Assembly (NCBI RefSeq): GCF_035918395.1
Contig: NZ_CP142362.1
Span: 533,501-597,500, forward strand
Length of the DNA stretch: 64,000 nucleotides
DNA from: Mycolicibacterium sp. ND9-15
GTDB taxonomy: Bacteria; Actinomycetota; Actinomycetes; Mycobacteriales; Mycobacteriaceae
Direction: 5' to 3'
The translations under genes were made by a program, and so were the position numbers. The first letter of the stretch is position 1. Each line of letters starts with the position of its first letter. Positions 21,361-30,352 of the stretch are shown one piece after another. The notes under the pieces are model-generated. The model did not search any database. It saw only the letters and a list, made by a program, of their open reading frames with translations, and was not told the origin of the DNA.

Positions 21361-22933
21361 ACTCGATCGCGTCCTTGACTTCCTGCGCATGCGCGACCTG
21401 CGATGCTGTGTAGCCGATGAACAGCGCGGCACCGCCGACGATCACCGCGACCGCGGCCACCCACAGCAGGCCGTACGTGTAACCCTGATCCAGCGCATGC
21501 AACTGCGCGGCGGTCATGTCGTTGACCGGGCCGGTGGTGCCGCCCAGGTACAGCGTGCGCGAGGTGATCACGGCCTGGATCACGGCGAGTACGACGGGAC
21601 CGCCGAGGTTCTGCAGCATCAGAGCGATGGCCGACACCGGGCCGATCTGGTCGAAGCCGACGCCGGCGATCGCCGACAGCATCAGCGGCACCACGATCAT
21701 GCCGATGCCCAGGCCGCCGACGGTGATCGGCAGCACCAAGTTCGGGAAGTACGGGATGTTGGCGTCCAGGGTCGAGCCGTAGATCATCGCGCCGAGCACC
21801 AGCACGCCGCCGGCGATCACCAGCAGTCGCGGCGGGAACATCTGCACCAGCTGCGACGACAGCCCGAGCCCGATCCCGAGCGCGATCACGAACGGGATGA
21901 ATCCGATGCCGGCCCGCAGGGGGCTGTAATCCATGATGTCCTGCACGTACAGCCCGATCAGGACGGTCAGCGTGAACATCACGCCGCCGGCCAAGAAGAT
22001 CGCCGCGAACGTCGCGACCCGGTTGCGGTCCTTGAACAGGTCGAAGGGCATGACGGGGTTGGCGGCGGTGCGCTCGACGTAGAGGAAGGCGAGCAGGGCC
22101 GCAGCCGCGGCGAGGCCCGAACCCAGCGTGATCGGCGACAGCCAGCCCTGCTCGGGTCCCATCGAGAACCCGAACACCGCGGCGGTACATCCCAGCGTGG
22201 CCAGGATCGCGCCGGCCGCGTCGAGCTTGAGCCGCTCGCGGCTGGTCTCGCGCAGCGTCTTGCGGGCCAGGTGGATCATCACCAACCCGATCGGCACATT
22301 GATGAGGAACGCCCACCGCCACGACACCTCGGTCAGCGCGCCGCCGACGATCAGACCCATCACCGAGCCGATGCCGGTCATCGCGGCGAAGATCGCGGTG
22401 GCGGCGTTGCGGGCGGGGCCCTTCGGGAACGTGGTGGCGATCAGTGCCAGCGCAGTCGGCGACGCGATCGCCGCGCCGACGCCCTGCAGCAGCCGGGCGA
22501 CCACCAACGTCGCCTCGTTCCACGCCAGGCCGCACAGCACCGAAGCGATGGTGAACAGCGCGACGCCGACGATGAAGGTGCGCTTACGGCCGATCGTGTC
22601 GCCCAGCCGCCCGCCGAGCAGCATCAACCCGCCGAAGGTCAGCACGTATGCGGTGATGACCCAGCTGCGGCCGGCGTCGGAGAGGCTCAGCTCGTCCTGA
22701 ATCTTGGGAAGCGCCACGATTGCAACGGTGCTGTCCATGGTGGCGAGGAGCTGCATACCGCCGATCGCGATGACCGCGGCGAAGAAGCGGCGCGAGGGCA
22801 GCCACGCCGGCCGGCCGGTCCGCTCCCGCGCGGACTGCGTGGCGCTCCTCTGGGAGTGCGTTGGGAACGCCCGGTCCCCGCCCTCGGCGTCACGGCGCAT
22901 GGCAGCACGCTCAGCGTCATTGAGAGCCGTCAT
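21347..22933 (-). CDS. efpA: MFS efflux pump EfpA
   Basis: This 528-residue 14-helix transporter begins MTALNDAERAAMR and contains FFAAVIAIGGMQLLATMDST and SWVITAYVLTFGGLMLLGGR, essentially as in M. tuberculosis EfpA. A ~50-residue hydrophilic N-terminus precedes the first helix. Motif A (GGRLGDTIGRKRTF) and motif C (GIGSVMGLIVGGAL) place it in the QacA family of proton-coupled efflux pumps. It is the true EfpA of the pair by similarity. Its stop codon lies in the first unit of the minisatellite. A putative promoter with a TTACTGTAA palindrome precedes it. Confidence 0.95.
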   Translation of the reverse strand: MTALNDAERAAMRRDAEGGDRAFPTHSQRSATQSARERTGRPAWLPSRRFFAAVIAIGGMQLLATMDSTVAIVALPKIQDELSLSDAGRSWVITAYVLTFGGLMLLGGRLGDTIGRKRTFIVGVALFTIASVLCGLAWNEATLVVARLLQGVGAAIASPTALALIATTFPKGPARNAATAIFAAMTGIGSVMGLIVGGALTEVSWRWAFLINVPIGLVMIHLARKTLRETSRERLKLDAAGAILATLGCTAAVFGFSMGPEQGWLSPITLGSGLAAAAALLAFLYVERTAANPVMPFDLFKDRNRVATFAAIFLAGGVMFTLTVLIGLYVQDIMDYSPLRAGIGFIPFVIALGIGLGLSSQLVQMFPPRLLVIAGGVLVLGAMIYGSTLDANIPYFPNLVLPITVGGLGIGMIVVPLMLSAIAGVGFDQIGPVSAIALMLQNLGGPVVLAVIQAVITSRTLYLGGTTGPVNDMTAAQLHALDQGYTYGLLWVAAVAVIVGGAALFIGYTASQVAHAQEVKDAIESGEL

Positions 22934-22943
22934 GCGGGTTACC

Positions 22944-22957
22944 TTACAGTAATCTTA
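22944..22957 (-). promoter_or_regulatory. Candidate efpA promoter with palindromic site
   Basis: Upstream of the efpA ATG the minus strand reads TAAGAT (22952-22957) followed directly by TTACTGTAA (22944-22952), a TTAC-T-GTAA palindrome. TAAGAT could be the -10 element with a start ~10 nt before the ATG, and the palindrome could be an operator. No regulator gene is adjacent. Confidence 0.35.
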
Positions 22958-22965
22958 AGAATCCT

Positions 22966-24171
22966 TTAACCGCCGAAGGCGGCCACCGGGCCTATCACGA
23001 TGATCGCCGGCGGCCGAATTCCGTCCTCCCGGATCCGTTCCGCCACATCGGCGAGGGTGGCCCGCAAAGTGCGCTGCGCCATCGTCGTGCCGTGCTGCAC
23101 CACCAGCACCGGCGTATCCGCAGGTCGTCCGCCTTCCCGCAGGGCCTTGGCGAAAAGTTCGATGCGTTCGACCGCCATCAGCAACACGATTGTGCCCGAA
23201 AGTGCGGCCAGGGCATTCCAATTCACTAACGATTCCGGATCCCCCGGTGCGACATGCCCGCTGACCACCACGAATTCGTGCGTGACATGGCGGTGGGTGA
23301 CCGGCACGCCGGCCAGCGCCGGTACCCCTATGGCACTGGTCACTCCCGGGACGACGGTGACAGGTATTCCGGCCTCGGCGCACGCGAGCACCTCTTCGTA
23401 CCCGCGCGCGAAGACGAACGGGTCGCCGCCCTTGAGTCGCACGACGAACTTGCCTGCCTTCGCGCGATCGATCAGAAGGCCGTTGATCGCCTCCTGCGCC
23501 ATGGCCCGGCCGTACGGGATCTTCGACGCGTCGATGACCTCGACGTGCGGGGACAGTTCGGCCAGCAGTTCCTGAGGGGCGAGGCGGTCCGCGACGACGA
23601 CGTCGGCGTGCGCCAGTAACCGACGGCCACGGACGGTGATCAGTTCGGGGTCGCCGGGCCCTCCGCCGACGAGCGCCACGCCGCCGTGCACGACGTCGGG
23701 GGTCGCCGACATGTCCGGGGCGATCAGCCCCCGCTGCATGGCTTCGTGGATCGCCGACCGGATCGCTGCCGAGCGGCGGTGCTCACCGCCGGCCAGCACG
23801 CCCACCGACAGGCCCTCGTACTCGAACGACGCGGGGGTGACCGCGGTGCCCTCGATGGCCACGTCGGCGCGCACGCAGAAGATGTGGCGTTGCTGGGCCT
23901 CCGCCACGACGGCGGCGTTGACCGCTGGGTCGTCGGTGGCCGCGATCGCATACCAGGCGCCCTCGAGATCACCGGCACCAAACTCGCGCAGCAACACGGT
24001 GATCCCGGCCATCGCCTCGACCACCGGGGTGACCTCGCGGGCGATCACGTGCACATCGGCACCGTTGGCCACCAGAAGCGGCAATCGCCGCTGCGCGACG
24101 CTGCCGCCGCCGACGACGACAACCTTCCTGTCGGTCAGGCGCAGGCCGACGAGGTAGGCGTTCTCGGTCAC
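22966..24171 (-). CDS. cysG: Siroheme synthase CysG: precorrin-2 dehydrogenase + uroporphyrinogen-III methyltransferase
   Basis: This 401-residue fusion turns uroporphyrinogen III into precorrin-2 and oxidises it to sirohydrochlorin, the branch point to siroheme and cobalamin. The N-terminal half is the NAD-dependent dehydrogenase (VVVVGGGSVAQRRLPLLVANGA, FCVRADVAIEGTAVTPA). The C-terminal half is the SUMT domain (VALVGGGPGDPELITVRGRRLL, VRLKGGDPFVFARGYEE, VVPGVTSAIGVPALAGVPVTHR). The order matches CysG. GTG 24171 overlaps the cobB stop (GTGA), so it is downstream of and coupled to cobB. Confidence 0.95.
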   Translation of the reverse strand: MTENAYLVGLRLTDRKVVVVGGGSVAQRRLPLLVANGADVHVIAREVTPVVEAMAGITVLLREFGAGDLEGAWYAIAATDDPAVNAAVVAEAQQRHIFCVRADVAIEGTAVTPASFEYEGLSVGVLAGGEHRRSAAIRSAIHEAMQRGLIAPDMSATPDVVHGGVALVGGGPGDPELITVRGRRLLAHADVVVADRLAPQELLAELSPHVEVIDASKIPYGRAMAQEAINGLLIDRAKAGKFVVRLKGGDPFVFARGYEEVLACAEAGIPVTVVPGVTSAIGVPALAGVPVTHRHVTHEFVVVSGHVAPGDPESLVNWNALAALSGTIVLLMAVERIELFAKALREGGRPADTPVLVVQHGTTMAQRTLRATLADVAERIREDGIRPPAIIVIGPVAAFGG

Positions 24172-25607
24172 CGGATCCCATTCTCTTCGCGCAAGCGGCT
24201 CATCGGCGCCTCATTCTCTTCGCGCAAGCGGCTCATCGGCGCGAGCTTAGAGGCTGCGGCCGCGGCCACGAAGCGGCTGATCGCTTGCGGGTGCGCGGCC
24301 GGGTGGGTGTGCAGGTAGCCGGCATGCACGCCGCCGTCCACGGCACCGTCGCGTCTGCGCTCGATTTCGCGGCCGGCGAAGATCCACGCGGGCTCGTAGC
24401 TGTCGGCGAAAGAGACTGCGGTGCGGTGGAACTCGTGCCCCATCATGCGGTCGCCGACCGAATGCAACGGCGAGTCGGTCACCACGACCGCTTCGCGGTA
24501 GCCGAGGGTGAGGTGGTCGGTGAACGTCGCCGACCCGAACAGCACACCGCACATCGGGTGACCGTCGAGGTCGTCGACGAGATAGGTCAGCCCCGCACAC
24601 TCGGCGTGCACCGGCGCACCCGCCGCCGCCAATTGTTTGATCTGCGCCCGCGCGATGTCGTTGGCCGACAGTTCGGTGACGAACTCCTCGGGGAAGCCAC
24701 CCGGTAGCACGACGGCGGCGGTGTGCTGTGGCAGCGGATCGGTCAGCGGGTCGAACTCGACGACCTCGGCACCGGCGGCGGCGAGCACTTCGCGATGCTC
24801 GGCATAGCCGAAGCTGAAGGCGCGGCCCGACGCGAGCGCCACCGTGGCGCTTCCGCCGACGGGCGTCACCTCCTCGGCATCCCAAGGATCGGCCATCACC
24901 CGACTGGCGGCCAGCGCGGTGATCCCGACGAGGTCCACATGGCGCCCGACGAGCGCGGTCATCGCCTCGACGGCCGCGCGGGCCCGATCGCCGTGTTCGA
25001 TCGCGGTGACCAGACCCAGATGCCTTGAGGGAACGGATAATTCGTCGCTGCGTGGGATCGCGCCGAAGACGGGCACGCCGGCTTGCTCACAAGCCTGCCG
25101 CAGCACCTCCTCGTGGCGCGGCGAGCCCACCCGGTTGAGGATCGCCCCGGCGATGCGAACCGAAGCGTCGAACGTCGAAAAGCCGTGCAGCAGTGCGGCG
25201 ATACTGTGGCTCTGCCCGCGGGCATCGACGACCATGACGACCGGCGCGCCCAACAGCTTGGCGACATGTGCGGTGGACCCGAACGGAGTGCTCGGTGAAC
25301 CCTCGGCGATACGCCCGTCGAACAGGCCCATCACGCCTTCGATGACCGCAATGTCGGCGCTGGTGCTGCCGTGCCGGTACAACGGTCCGATCAGCTGCTC
25401 CCCCACCAGCACCGGGTCGAGGTTGCGGCCCGGTCGGCGGGTGGCCAACGCGTGGTAGCCGGGATCGATGTAGTCGGGGCCGACCTTGAACGGTGCGACG
25501 GCTCGCCCCGCGCGCCGAAGTGCACCCATCAAACCCGTTGCGACGGTGGTTTTTCCGCTACCCGAGGCGGGCGCGGCGATCACGACGGCGGGCGTCGCCC
25601 TGGTCAC
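24168..25607 (-). CDS. cobB: Cobyrinic acid a,c-diamide synthase CobB (CbiA-type)
   Basis: CobB amidates the a and c side chains of (hydrogeno)byrinic acid using glutamine and ATP. The N-terminal P-loop domain has IAAPASGSGKTTVATGLMGAL, KVGPDYIDPGYHA and EGVMGLFDG. The C-terminal GATase domain has VLPGGFPEEF, the nucleophile Cys in VHAECAGLTYL and the His in HTHPAAH. At 479 residues it carries an unusual C-terminal tail in which an 11-residue segment (APMSRLREENE) is repeated, from a 33-bp direct DNA repeat. Start is GTG 25607 after a GGGGGAGGG site. Confidence 0.94.
   Translation of the reverse strand: MTRATPAVVIAAPASGSGKTTVATGLMGALRRAGRAVAPFKVGPDYIDPGYHALATRRPGRNLDPVLVGEQLIGPLYRHGSTSADIAVIEGVMGLFDGRIAEGSPSTPFGSTAHVAKLLGAPVVMVVDARGQSHSIAALLHGFSTFDASVRIAGAILNRVGSPRHEEVLRQACEQAGVPVFGAIPRSDELSVPSRHLGLVTAIEHGDRARAAVEAMTALVGRHVDLVGITALAASRVMADPWDAEEVTPVGGSATVALASGRAFSFGYAEHREVLAAAGAEVVEFDPLTDPLPQHTAAVVLPGGFPEEFVTELSANDIARAQIKQLAAAGAPVHAECAGLTYLVDDLDGHPMCGVLFGSATFTDHLTLGYREAVVVTDSPLHSVGDRMMGHEFHRTAVSFADSYEPAWIFAGREIERRRDGAVDGGVHAGYLHTHPAAHPQAISRFVAAAAASKLAPMSRLREENEAPMSRLREENGIR
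24179..24242. repeat. 33-bp direct repeat in the 3' end of cobB
   Basis: A 31-bp sequence beginning CATTCTCTTCGCGCAAGCGG occurs at 24179-24209 and again at 24212-24242, a period of 33 bp. It duplicates 11 codons of cobB in frame and ends just before the cysG start. Confidence 0.9.
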
Positions 25608-25627
25608 GCCACCCTCCCCCTACTTCC

Positions 25628-25686
25628 GCGAGCGTGCGCGTCTGTAGACGACACGCCGCGAGTTCTCGACACTTTGCGCCCGCTCG
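25628..25686. repeat. Intergenic hairpin repeat, family 1 copy C1
   Basis: It opens GCGAGCGTGCGCGTCTG and closes TTTGCGCCCGCTCGG. It is in the same orientation as copy A, with the shared CGACACGCCGC core. It lies upstream of cobB, beside a second copy. Confidence 0.7.
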
Positions 25687-25693
25687 GAGCGCG

Positions 25694-25753
25694 GCGAGCG
25701 TGCGCAACTGCCTGAGTTCGCGCGGCGTGCCGTGTGCAAACACGCACGCTCGC
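25694..25753. repeat. Intergenic hairpin repeat, family 1 copy C2
   Basis: The 60-bp element has perfect 11-bp ends GCGAGCGTGCG and CGCACGCTCGC. It is inverted relative to C1 and resembles copy B (GTGTGCAAACACGC in common). The C1-C2 pair fills the 158-bp gap between cobO and cobB. Confidence 0.75.
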
Positions 25754-25765
25754 GCCGATCGAGAG

Positions 25766-26380
25766 TCACCACTCGATGCCCTTCTGGCCCTTGCGGCCGA
25801 CGTCCATCGGGTGCTTGACCTTTGTCATCTCGGTGACCAGATCCGCGGCGTCGACGAGTTGCCGCGGTGCGTCACGGCCGGTGATGACGACATGTTGGTT
25901 GCCGGGGCGCGAGCGAATCACGTCGACAACCTCGTCGACGTCGATCCAGCCCCATTTCAGCGGGTAGGTGAACTCGTCGAGCACATAGAAATGGTGGCGC
26001 TCGTCGGCGAGCCGCCGCGCGATCTCGGCCCATCCGTCGGCCGCGGCGGCGGCGTGGTCGTCCTCGTCACCGTGTTTGCGCGACCACGACCAACCGGACC
26101 CCATCTTGTGCCACTGCACCGGCCCACCGACGCCGTGCTCGTCGTGCAGCCTGCCGAGTTCGCGGAAGGCCGCTTCTTCGCCCACCTTCCACTTGGCGCT
26201 CTTGACGAACTGGAACACCGCGATGTCGAACCCCTGGTTCCAGGCGCGCAGAGCCATCCCGAACGCCGCGGTCGACTTACCCTTGCCCGCACCCGTGTGC
26301 ACGGCGAACAGCGGTGTGTTCCGCCGCGCACGTGTCGTCAACCCGTCGTCGGGAACGGTTGTCGGCTGGCCCTGCGGCAT
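25766..26380 (-). CDS. cobO: Corrinoid adenosyltransferase CobO
   Basis: CobO (BtuR/CobA type) adds the adenosyl group to cob(I)yrinic acid diamide. The 204-residue protein has the P-loop HTGAGKGKSTAAFGMALRA, the family's distinctive WxxxGEE segment (SAKWKVGEEAAF), LDEFTYPLKWGW and VITGRDAPRQLVDAADLVTEM. The ATG at 26380 follows an AAGGAG site and lies 14 bp after the stop of the chelatase gene. It probably forms one operon with the chelatase gene. Two hairpin repeats separate it from cobB. Confidence 0.95.
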   Translation of the reverse strand: MPQGQPTTVPDDGLTTRARRNTPLFAVHTGAGKGKSTAAFGMALRAWNQGFDIAVFQFVKSAKWKVGEEAAFRELGRLHDEHGVGGPVQWHKMGSGWSWSRKHGDEDDHAAAAADGWAEIARRLADERHHFYVLDEFTYPLKWGWIDVDEVVDVIRSRPGNQHVVITGRDAPRQLVDAADLVTEMTKVKHPMDVGRKGQKGIEW

Positions 26381-26394
26381 GACGGACTCCTTGA

Positions 26395-28260
26395 TCAGGC
26401 GGCGGTGCGGACCACGTCGGTGAGGCTGTCCGCTCGGAGATGAGCCAGCCGTACCGCCGGGGCGCCCAGTTGCGCGGCGAGCTCTGAGGCCAACCCCAGT
26501 CGCACATAGCTAGTTTCGCAGTCCACGACGACGGCGGCGGCCCCTTCGGCGAGCAGCCGGGCCGCCGCCGACCGCGCCCGGCCCAGCGGGTCGGCACCAC
26601 CGGTGGCACGCCCGTCGGTCAGTACCACCACCAGGCTGCGCCGCGCCCGGTCACGGGCCTTCTCCCGCACGACCAGGTCCCGGGCCGCCAACAGCCCTTG
26701 CGCCAGAGGCGTCTTGCCGCCGGTGTCGAAGCGGGCGAGGCGCCGGCTCGCGATGTGCACCGACGACGTCGGCGGCAGCAGCACCTTCGCGTCCTGCTGG
26801 CGGAAGGTGATGACAGCGACCTTGTCGCGCCGCTGATACGCATCGCGCAGCAGCGACAGCGTCGCGCCGCCGACCGCGGACATCCGGTCCCGCGCAGCCA
26901 TCGAACCCGATGCGTCGACCACGAAGATCACCAGATTGCCTTCGCGGCCCTCGCGGACCGCTCGTCGCACATCGCCCGGTTGTGGCCGCGGCCGTCCCGG
27001 CCCACGCTGCCGTTCCGCCGCGGCCAGCAGCGTGCCGAAGACATGCACCCCGTGGCCGGACCCGTCGTTGCTCGTGGCCGAGATCGCCTTGCCCGTGCGG
27101 TTGCGTGCGCGCGACCGGCGCCCCGGCGCACCCTCGCCCACCCCCGGCACCACCAGCGACCGGGTGCGGAACACCGCCGATGGCGGTGCGCTGCTACGTG
27201 TCGCGCCCGCTGAATCTCGTTGCGGCACCGTGTTGTCCCGGTCATCGCCCTCCGGTGACGACATACCGCCACCAGGCGGGTCCGGATCGGGCTCGGGCCC
27301 CCGGTCTTGGTCGGTGGCCTCGTCGGCCTGAGCCATCGCGTCATCGAGTTGGCCTGGGTCCAGGCCCGGGTCGTCGAACGGGTCGCGGCGACGGCGGTGC
27401 GGCAGCGCGAGTTCGGCGGCGACACGGATGTCTTCTTCGGTCACCACGTCGGCCCCGCGCCACGCGGCATGGGCGACGGCGGTCCTGGCGACGACAAGGT
27501 CGGCGCGCATGCCGTCGACGTCGAACGCCGCACACAGCGCCGCGATACGCCGTAACTCGCTGTCCGGCAATGACACCGAGCCCACCGAAGCGCGAGCGGC
27601 CGCGATCCGTCGCGCGAGCTCGGAGTCGGCGTCTGCGTACTCCCGGGCGAAGCGGGTTGGATCGGCCTCGTACGCCATCCGCTGCCGAACCACCTCGACG
27701 CGCACGTCGACCTCGCGGGACGCCCGCACGTCGACGGTCAGCCCGAACCGGTCGAGCAGTTGCGGCCGCAGTTCGCCCTCTTCGGGGTTCATGGTGCCGA
27801 TCAGGATGAAGCGGGCGTCGTGGCTGTGCGAGACGCCGTCGCGCTCGACGTGCACCCGGCCCATCGCCGCGGCGTCGAGCAGCACGTCGACCAGATGGTC
27901 GTGCAGCAGATTCACCTCGTCGACGTAGAGCACGCCACCGTGTGCGCGCGCGAGCAGTCCCGGGGAGAACGCATGCTCACCGTCGCGCAGCACCTTCTGC
28001 AGATCCAGCGATCCGACGACCCGGTCCTCGGTGGCGCCGATCGGCAACTCGACCAGCTGCCCGCCGGCGGCCCCCGGTGTCGCGGCGTCCACATCCCCGA
28101 CCGCCTCCAGCACCTTGGCCAGCCCTCGCACGGCGGTCGACTTGGCGGTGCCCTTCTCGCCGCGGATCAGGACCCCGCCGATGTCCGGGCGGATCGCGCA
28201 CAGCAGCAGGGCCAGCCGTAGGCGGTCATGTCCGACGATCGCGCTGAAGGGGTATGTCAC
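26395..28260 (-). CDS. Fused ChlI/ChlD-type AAA+ chelatase subunit
   Basis: The 621-residue protein joins a ChlI-like AAA+ domain ([19 protein letters not shown]; Walker [39 protein letters not shown]) to a C-terminal von Willebrand A domain. The latter has the metal site [20 protein letters not shown] and [11 protein letters not shown]. An acidic Pro-rich linker (residues ~330-360) lies between, as in ChlD. Such proteins power Mg or Co insertion with a large ChlH/CobN subunit. With cobO and cobB next door, cobalt insertion into the corrin is the more likely role than chlorophyll synthesis. It corresponds to Rv2850c. GTG 28260 overlaps the GNAT stop. Confidence 0.88.
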   Translation of the reverse strand: MTYPFSAIVGHDRLRLALLLCAIRPDIGGVLIRGEKGTAKSTAVRGLAKVLEAVGDVDAATPGAAGGQLVELPIGATEDRVVGSLDLQKVLRDGEHAFSPGLLARAHGGVLYVDEVNLLHDHLVDVLLDAAAMGRVHVERDGVSHSHDARFILIGTMNPEEGELRPQLLDRFGLTVDVRASREVDVRVEVVRQRMAYEADPTRFAREYADADSELARRIAAARASVGSVSLPDSELRRIAALCAAFDVDGMRADLVVARTAVAHAAWRGADVVTEEDIRVAAELALPHRRRRDPFDDPGLDPGQLDDAMAQADEATDQDRGPEPDPDPPGGGMSSPEGDDRDNTVPQRDSAGATRSSAPPSAVFRTRSLVVPGVGEGAPGRRSRARNRTGKAISATSNDGSGHGVHVFGTLLAAAERQRGPGRPRPQPGDVRRAVREGREGNLVIFVVDASGSMAARDRMSAVGGATLSLLRDAYQRRDKVAVITFRQQDAKVLLPPTSSVHIASRRLARFDTGGKTPLAQGLLAARDLVVREKARDRARRSLVVVLTDGRATGGADPLGRARSAAARLLAEGAAAVVVDCETSYVRLGLASELAAQLGAPAVRLAHLRADSLTDVVRTAA

Positions 28261-28703
28261 GGCTTCAGCATAGGGACGTGCGGAATGCCGTCCTGCATGA
28301 ACTCCTCGCCGTCGCGGACGAAGCCGAGGCGGGCGTACATGTCGGCCAGGTACGTCTGCGCGTCGATTCGGCAGCGATAGTCGCCCACTTCCGCCAGCGC
28401 GGCCTGCAGCAGCCGCGTGCTGTGCCCGCTTCCGCGCGCCTCGCGCTTGGTGCACACCCGCCCGATCCGGAAGCCCTTCTGCCCCCCGGGATGTTCCTCC
28501 ATCAGCCGCAACGTCGAAATGACTTCGCCGGTAGGGGTTTCCAGCCAAAAGTGCCGCGTCTCGGCCAGTAGGTCGCGGCCGTCGAGTTCGGGGTACGGGA
28601 TGGCCTGCTCGACGACGAACACCTCGACCCGCAGCTTCAGCAATTCGTAGAGCATCGCGGCGTCGAGGTCGCGCGACCAGCTGCGGCGCAGCGCAACCGT
28701 CAT
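28257..28703 (-). CDS. ElaA-type GNAT acetyltransferase
   Basis: The 148-residue protein has the ElaA-family opening [25 protein letters not shown], followed by the acetyl-CoA loop [21 protein letters not shown]. It ends with [29 protein letters not shown]. The substrate is unknown. It is coupled on both sides: its ATG overlaps the mqo stop (ATGA) and its stop overlaps the chelatase start (GTGA). The upstream frame to 28760 is antisense-like and rejected. Confidence 0.88.
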   Translation of the reverse strand: MTVALRRSWSRDLDAAMLYELLKLRVEVFVVEQAIPYPELDGRDLLAETRHFWLETPTGEVISTLRLMEEHPGGQKGFRIGRVCTKREARGSGHSTRLLQAALAEVGDYRCRIDAQTYLADMYARLGFVRDGEEFMQDGIPHVPMLKP

Positions 28704-30202
28704 CCGGTGGCCACCGCCGAGGATTCGTCGAGCCGCAGCACCCGGGTCCCGTGCGACCACACCTCATCGAACAGTGCCGGCTCGGAGGACAGCTCGTGAC
28801 CCAGCGACGGCACCATCTCTTCGATCCGGGGCTGCCACCTCTGGTAGCGCTCGGCGAAGCAGCGCTCCAGCACCTCGAGCATCGCGGGCACGGCGGTCGA
28901 CGCCCCCGGCGATGCGCCGAGCAGACCCGCGATCGTCCCGTCGCCGGACGCCAGCACCGTCGTCCCGAAGTCCAGAACGCCCCTGCCGCTCTTGCCGCAG
29001 ATGACCTGCACCCGCTGTCCCGCGACGTTGAGCTCCCAATCGGAATCTCTTGCACTGGGCGCGAATTCGCGCAACGCGTCGATTCGCTCGGCATCTGACA
29101 GCATCAACTGGCCGACCAGGTACTTGAGCAACCCGAACTGCGTGAGCCCGACGTTGACCAGGGAAGCGAAGTTGTTCAGCGTGATCGACTCGGGCAAATC
29201 GAGGACGTCGCCCTGTTTGAGGAACTTCGGCGACCAGCCGGCGAACGGCCCGAACAGCAGCCAGGACCTGCCGTTGATGACGCGGGCGTCCAGATGCGGA
29301 ACCGACATCGGTGGCGCGCCCACCGGCGGCTGACCGTACACCTTGGCCCGGTGCGCGGAGGTCAGTCTCGATACGTCGGTACGCAGGAACTTGCCGCTGA
29401 CCGGGAAGCCGCCGAAGCCCTTGGCCTCCTTGATGCCGGCCTTCTGCAGCAGGTTCAACGCCCCGCCGCCCGCGCCGACGAACACGAAGCGGGACGTGAG
29501 CTTGCTGGTGCGGCCGGTGCGCAGATTGACCAGCTTCAGCGTCCACGAGCCGTCGGGCTCCTGGCGCAGGTCGCGGACCTCGTGACCGAACCGGGTCGTC
29601 ATGCCGCGCTGGGCGACGTAGCCGAGCAGCTGGCGCGACAACCCACCGAAGTCGACGTCGGTACCCTGCTGCGTCCAGTTCAGCGCCACCGGGTCGGAGA
29701 AGTCGCGCCTCTCGGCCATCAGCGGCAGCCGCCGGGCGAACTCGTCCTCGTCATCGATGAACTCCATCCCGGCGAAGAGCGGATTGGTCACCAACGCGTC
29801 GTACCGGCGCTGCAGGTACTTCACACCGGCGGTGCCGTGCACGAAACTCACGTGCGGCGTCGGGTTGAGGAAGCTGCGTGGATCGCCGATCAACCCGTTC
29901 GCCACGGCGTAGGCCCAGAACTGGCGCGTCACCTGGAACTGTTCGTTGACGCGCACCGCTTTCGAGATGTCGATCGACCCGTCGGGCTTCTGCGGCGTGT
30001 AATTCAGCTCGCACAGCGCCGAGTGGCCGGTACCCGCGTTGTTCCACGCGTCACTGCTCTCGGCGGCCGCCGCGTCCAGGCGCTCGACGAGCGTGATCGA
30101 CCAGTCCGGCTCGAGCAGGCGCAGCAGGGCGCCCAGCGTGCCGCTCATGATGCCCGCCCCGACAAGCACGACGTCTGTCGTCCCCGGTTCGCCGTCAGAC
30201 AC
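28700..30202 (-). CDS. mqo: Malate:quinone oxidoreductase Mqo
   Basis: Mqo is the FAD-dependent membrane-associated enzyme that oxidises malate to oxaloacetate and reduces menaquinone, bypassing NAD malate dehydrogenase. The 500-residue protein has the FAD motif [17 protein letters not shown] and family segments [36 protein letters not shown] and [10 protein letters not shown]. The C-terminus reads [28 protein letters not shown]. Start is GTG 30202. It is first in a tight run mqo-GNAT-chelatase-cobO and diverges from the lipase gene. Confidence 0.96.
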   Translation of the reverse strand: MSDGEPGTTDVVLVGAGIMSGTLGALLRLLEPDWSITLVERLDAAAAESSDAWNNAGTGHSALCELNYTPQKPDGSIDISKAVRVNEQFQVTRQFWAYAVANGLIGDPRSFLNPTPHVSFVHGTAGVKYLQRRYDALVTNPLFAGMEFIDDEDEFARRLPLMAERRDFSDPVALNWTQQGTDVDFGGLSRQLLGYVAQRGMTTRFGHEVRDLRQEPDGSWTLKLVNLRTGRTSKLTSRFVFVGAGGGALNLLQKAGIKEAKGFGGFPVSGKFLRTDVSRLTSAHRAKVYGQPPVGAPPMSVPHLDARVINGRSWLLFGPFAGWSPKFLKQGDVLDLPESITLNNFASLVNVGLTQFGLLKYLVGQLMLSDAERIDALREFAPSARDSDWELNVAGQRVQVICGKSGRGVLDFGTTVLASGDGTIAGLLGASPGASTAVPAMLEVLERCFAERYQRWQPRIEEMVPSLGHELSSEPALFDEVWSHGTRVLRLDESSAVATG

Positions 30203-30339
30203 TGTCAGTCCCCCAGACGCTGAGATCGGTTGGCCCCTGTGGTTGCGTGTGTGCTCGGCATCAGGTTAGCCCGGAGGCGCTGTTCTCAACCCCGCGCACG
30301 CAGAGCCGCCGCTTACCGGGCGATATCGGTCGCGCCGAC

Positions 30340-30345
30340 TATCGT
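30340..30345 (+). promoter_or_regulatory. Candidate leaderless -10 element for the lipase-mtr operon
   Basis: TATCGT stands 7 nt before GTG 30353 and fixes the start of the lysophospholipase-like gene. Confidence 0.45.
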
Positions 30346-30352
30346 TGCTGTC

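Noticed and set aside
21389..22969. 526-codon open frame on the plus strand
   Set aside because: It is antisense to efpA and rich in Arg, His, Gln and Asp, the typical shadow of a membrane-protein gene read backwards.
28700..29094. Longer start for the chelatase fusion (899-codon frame)
   Set aside because: The upstream part overlaps mqo and the GNAT gene and is not protein-like; the AAA+ domain begins right after GTG 28260.
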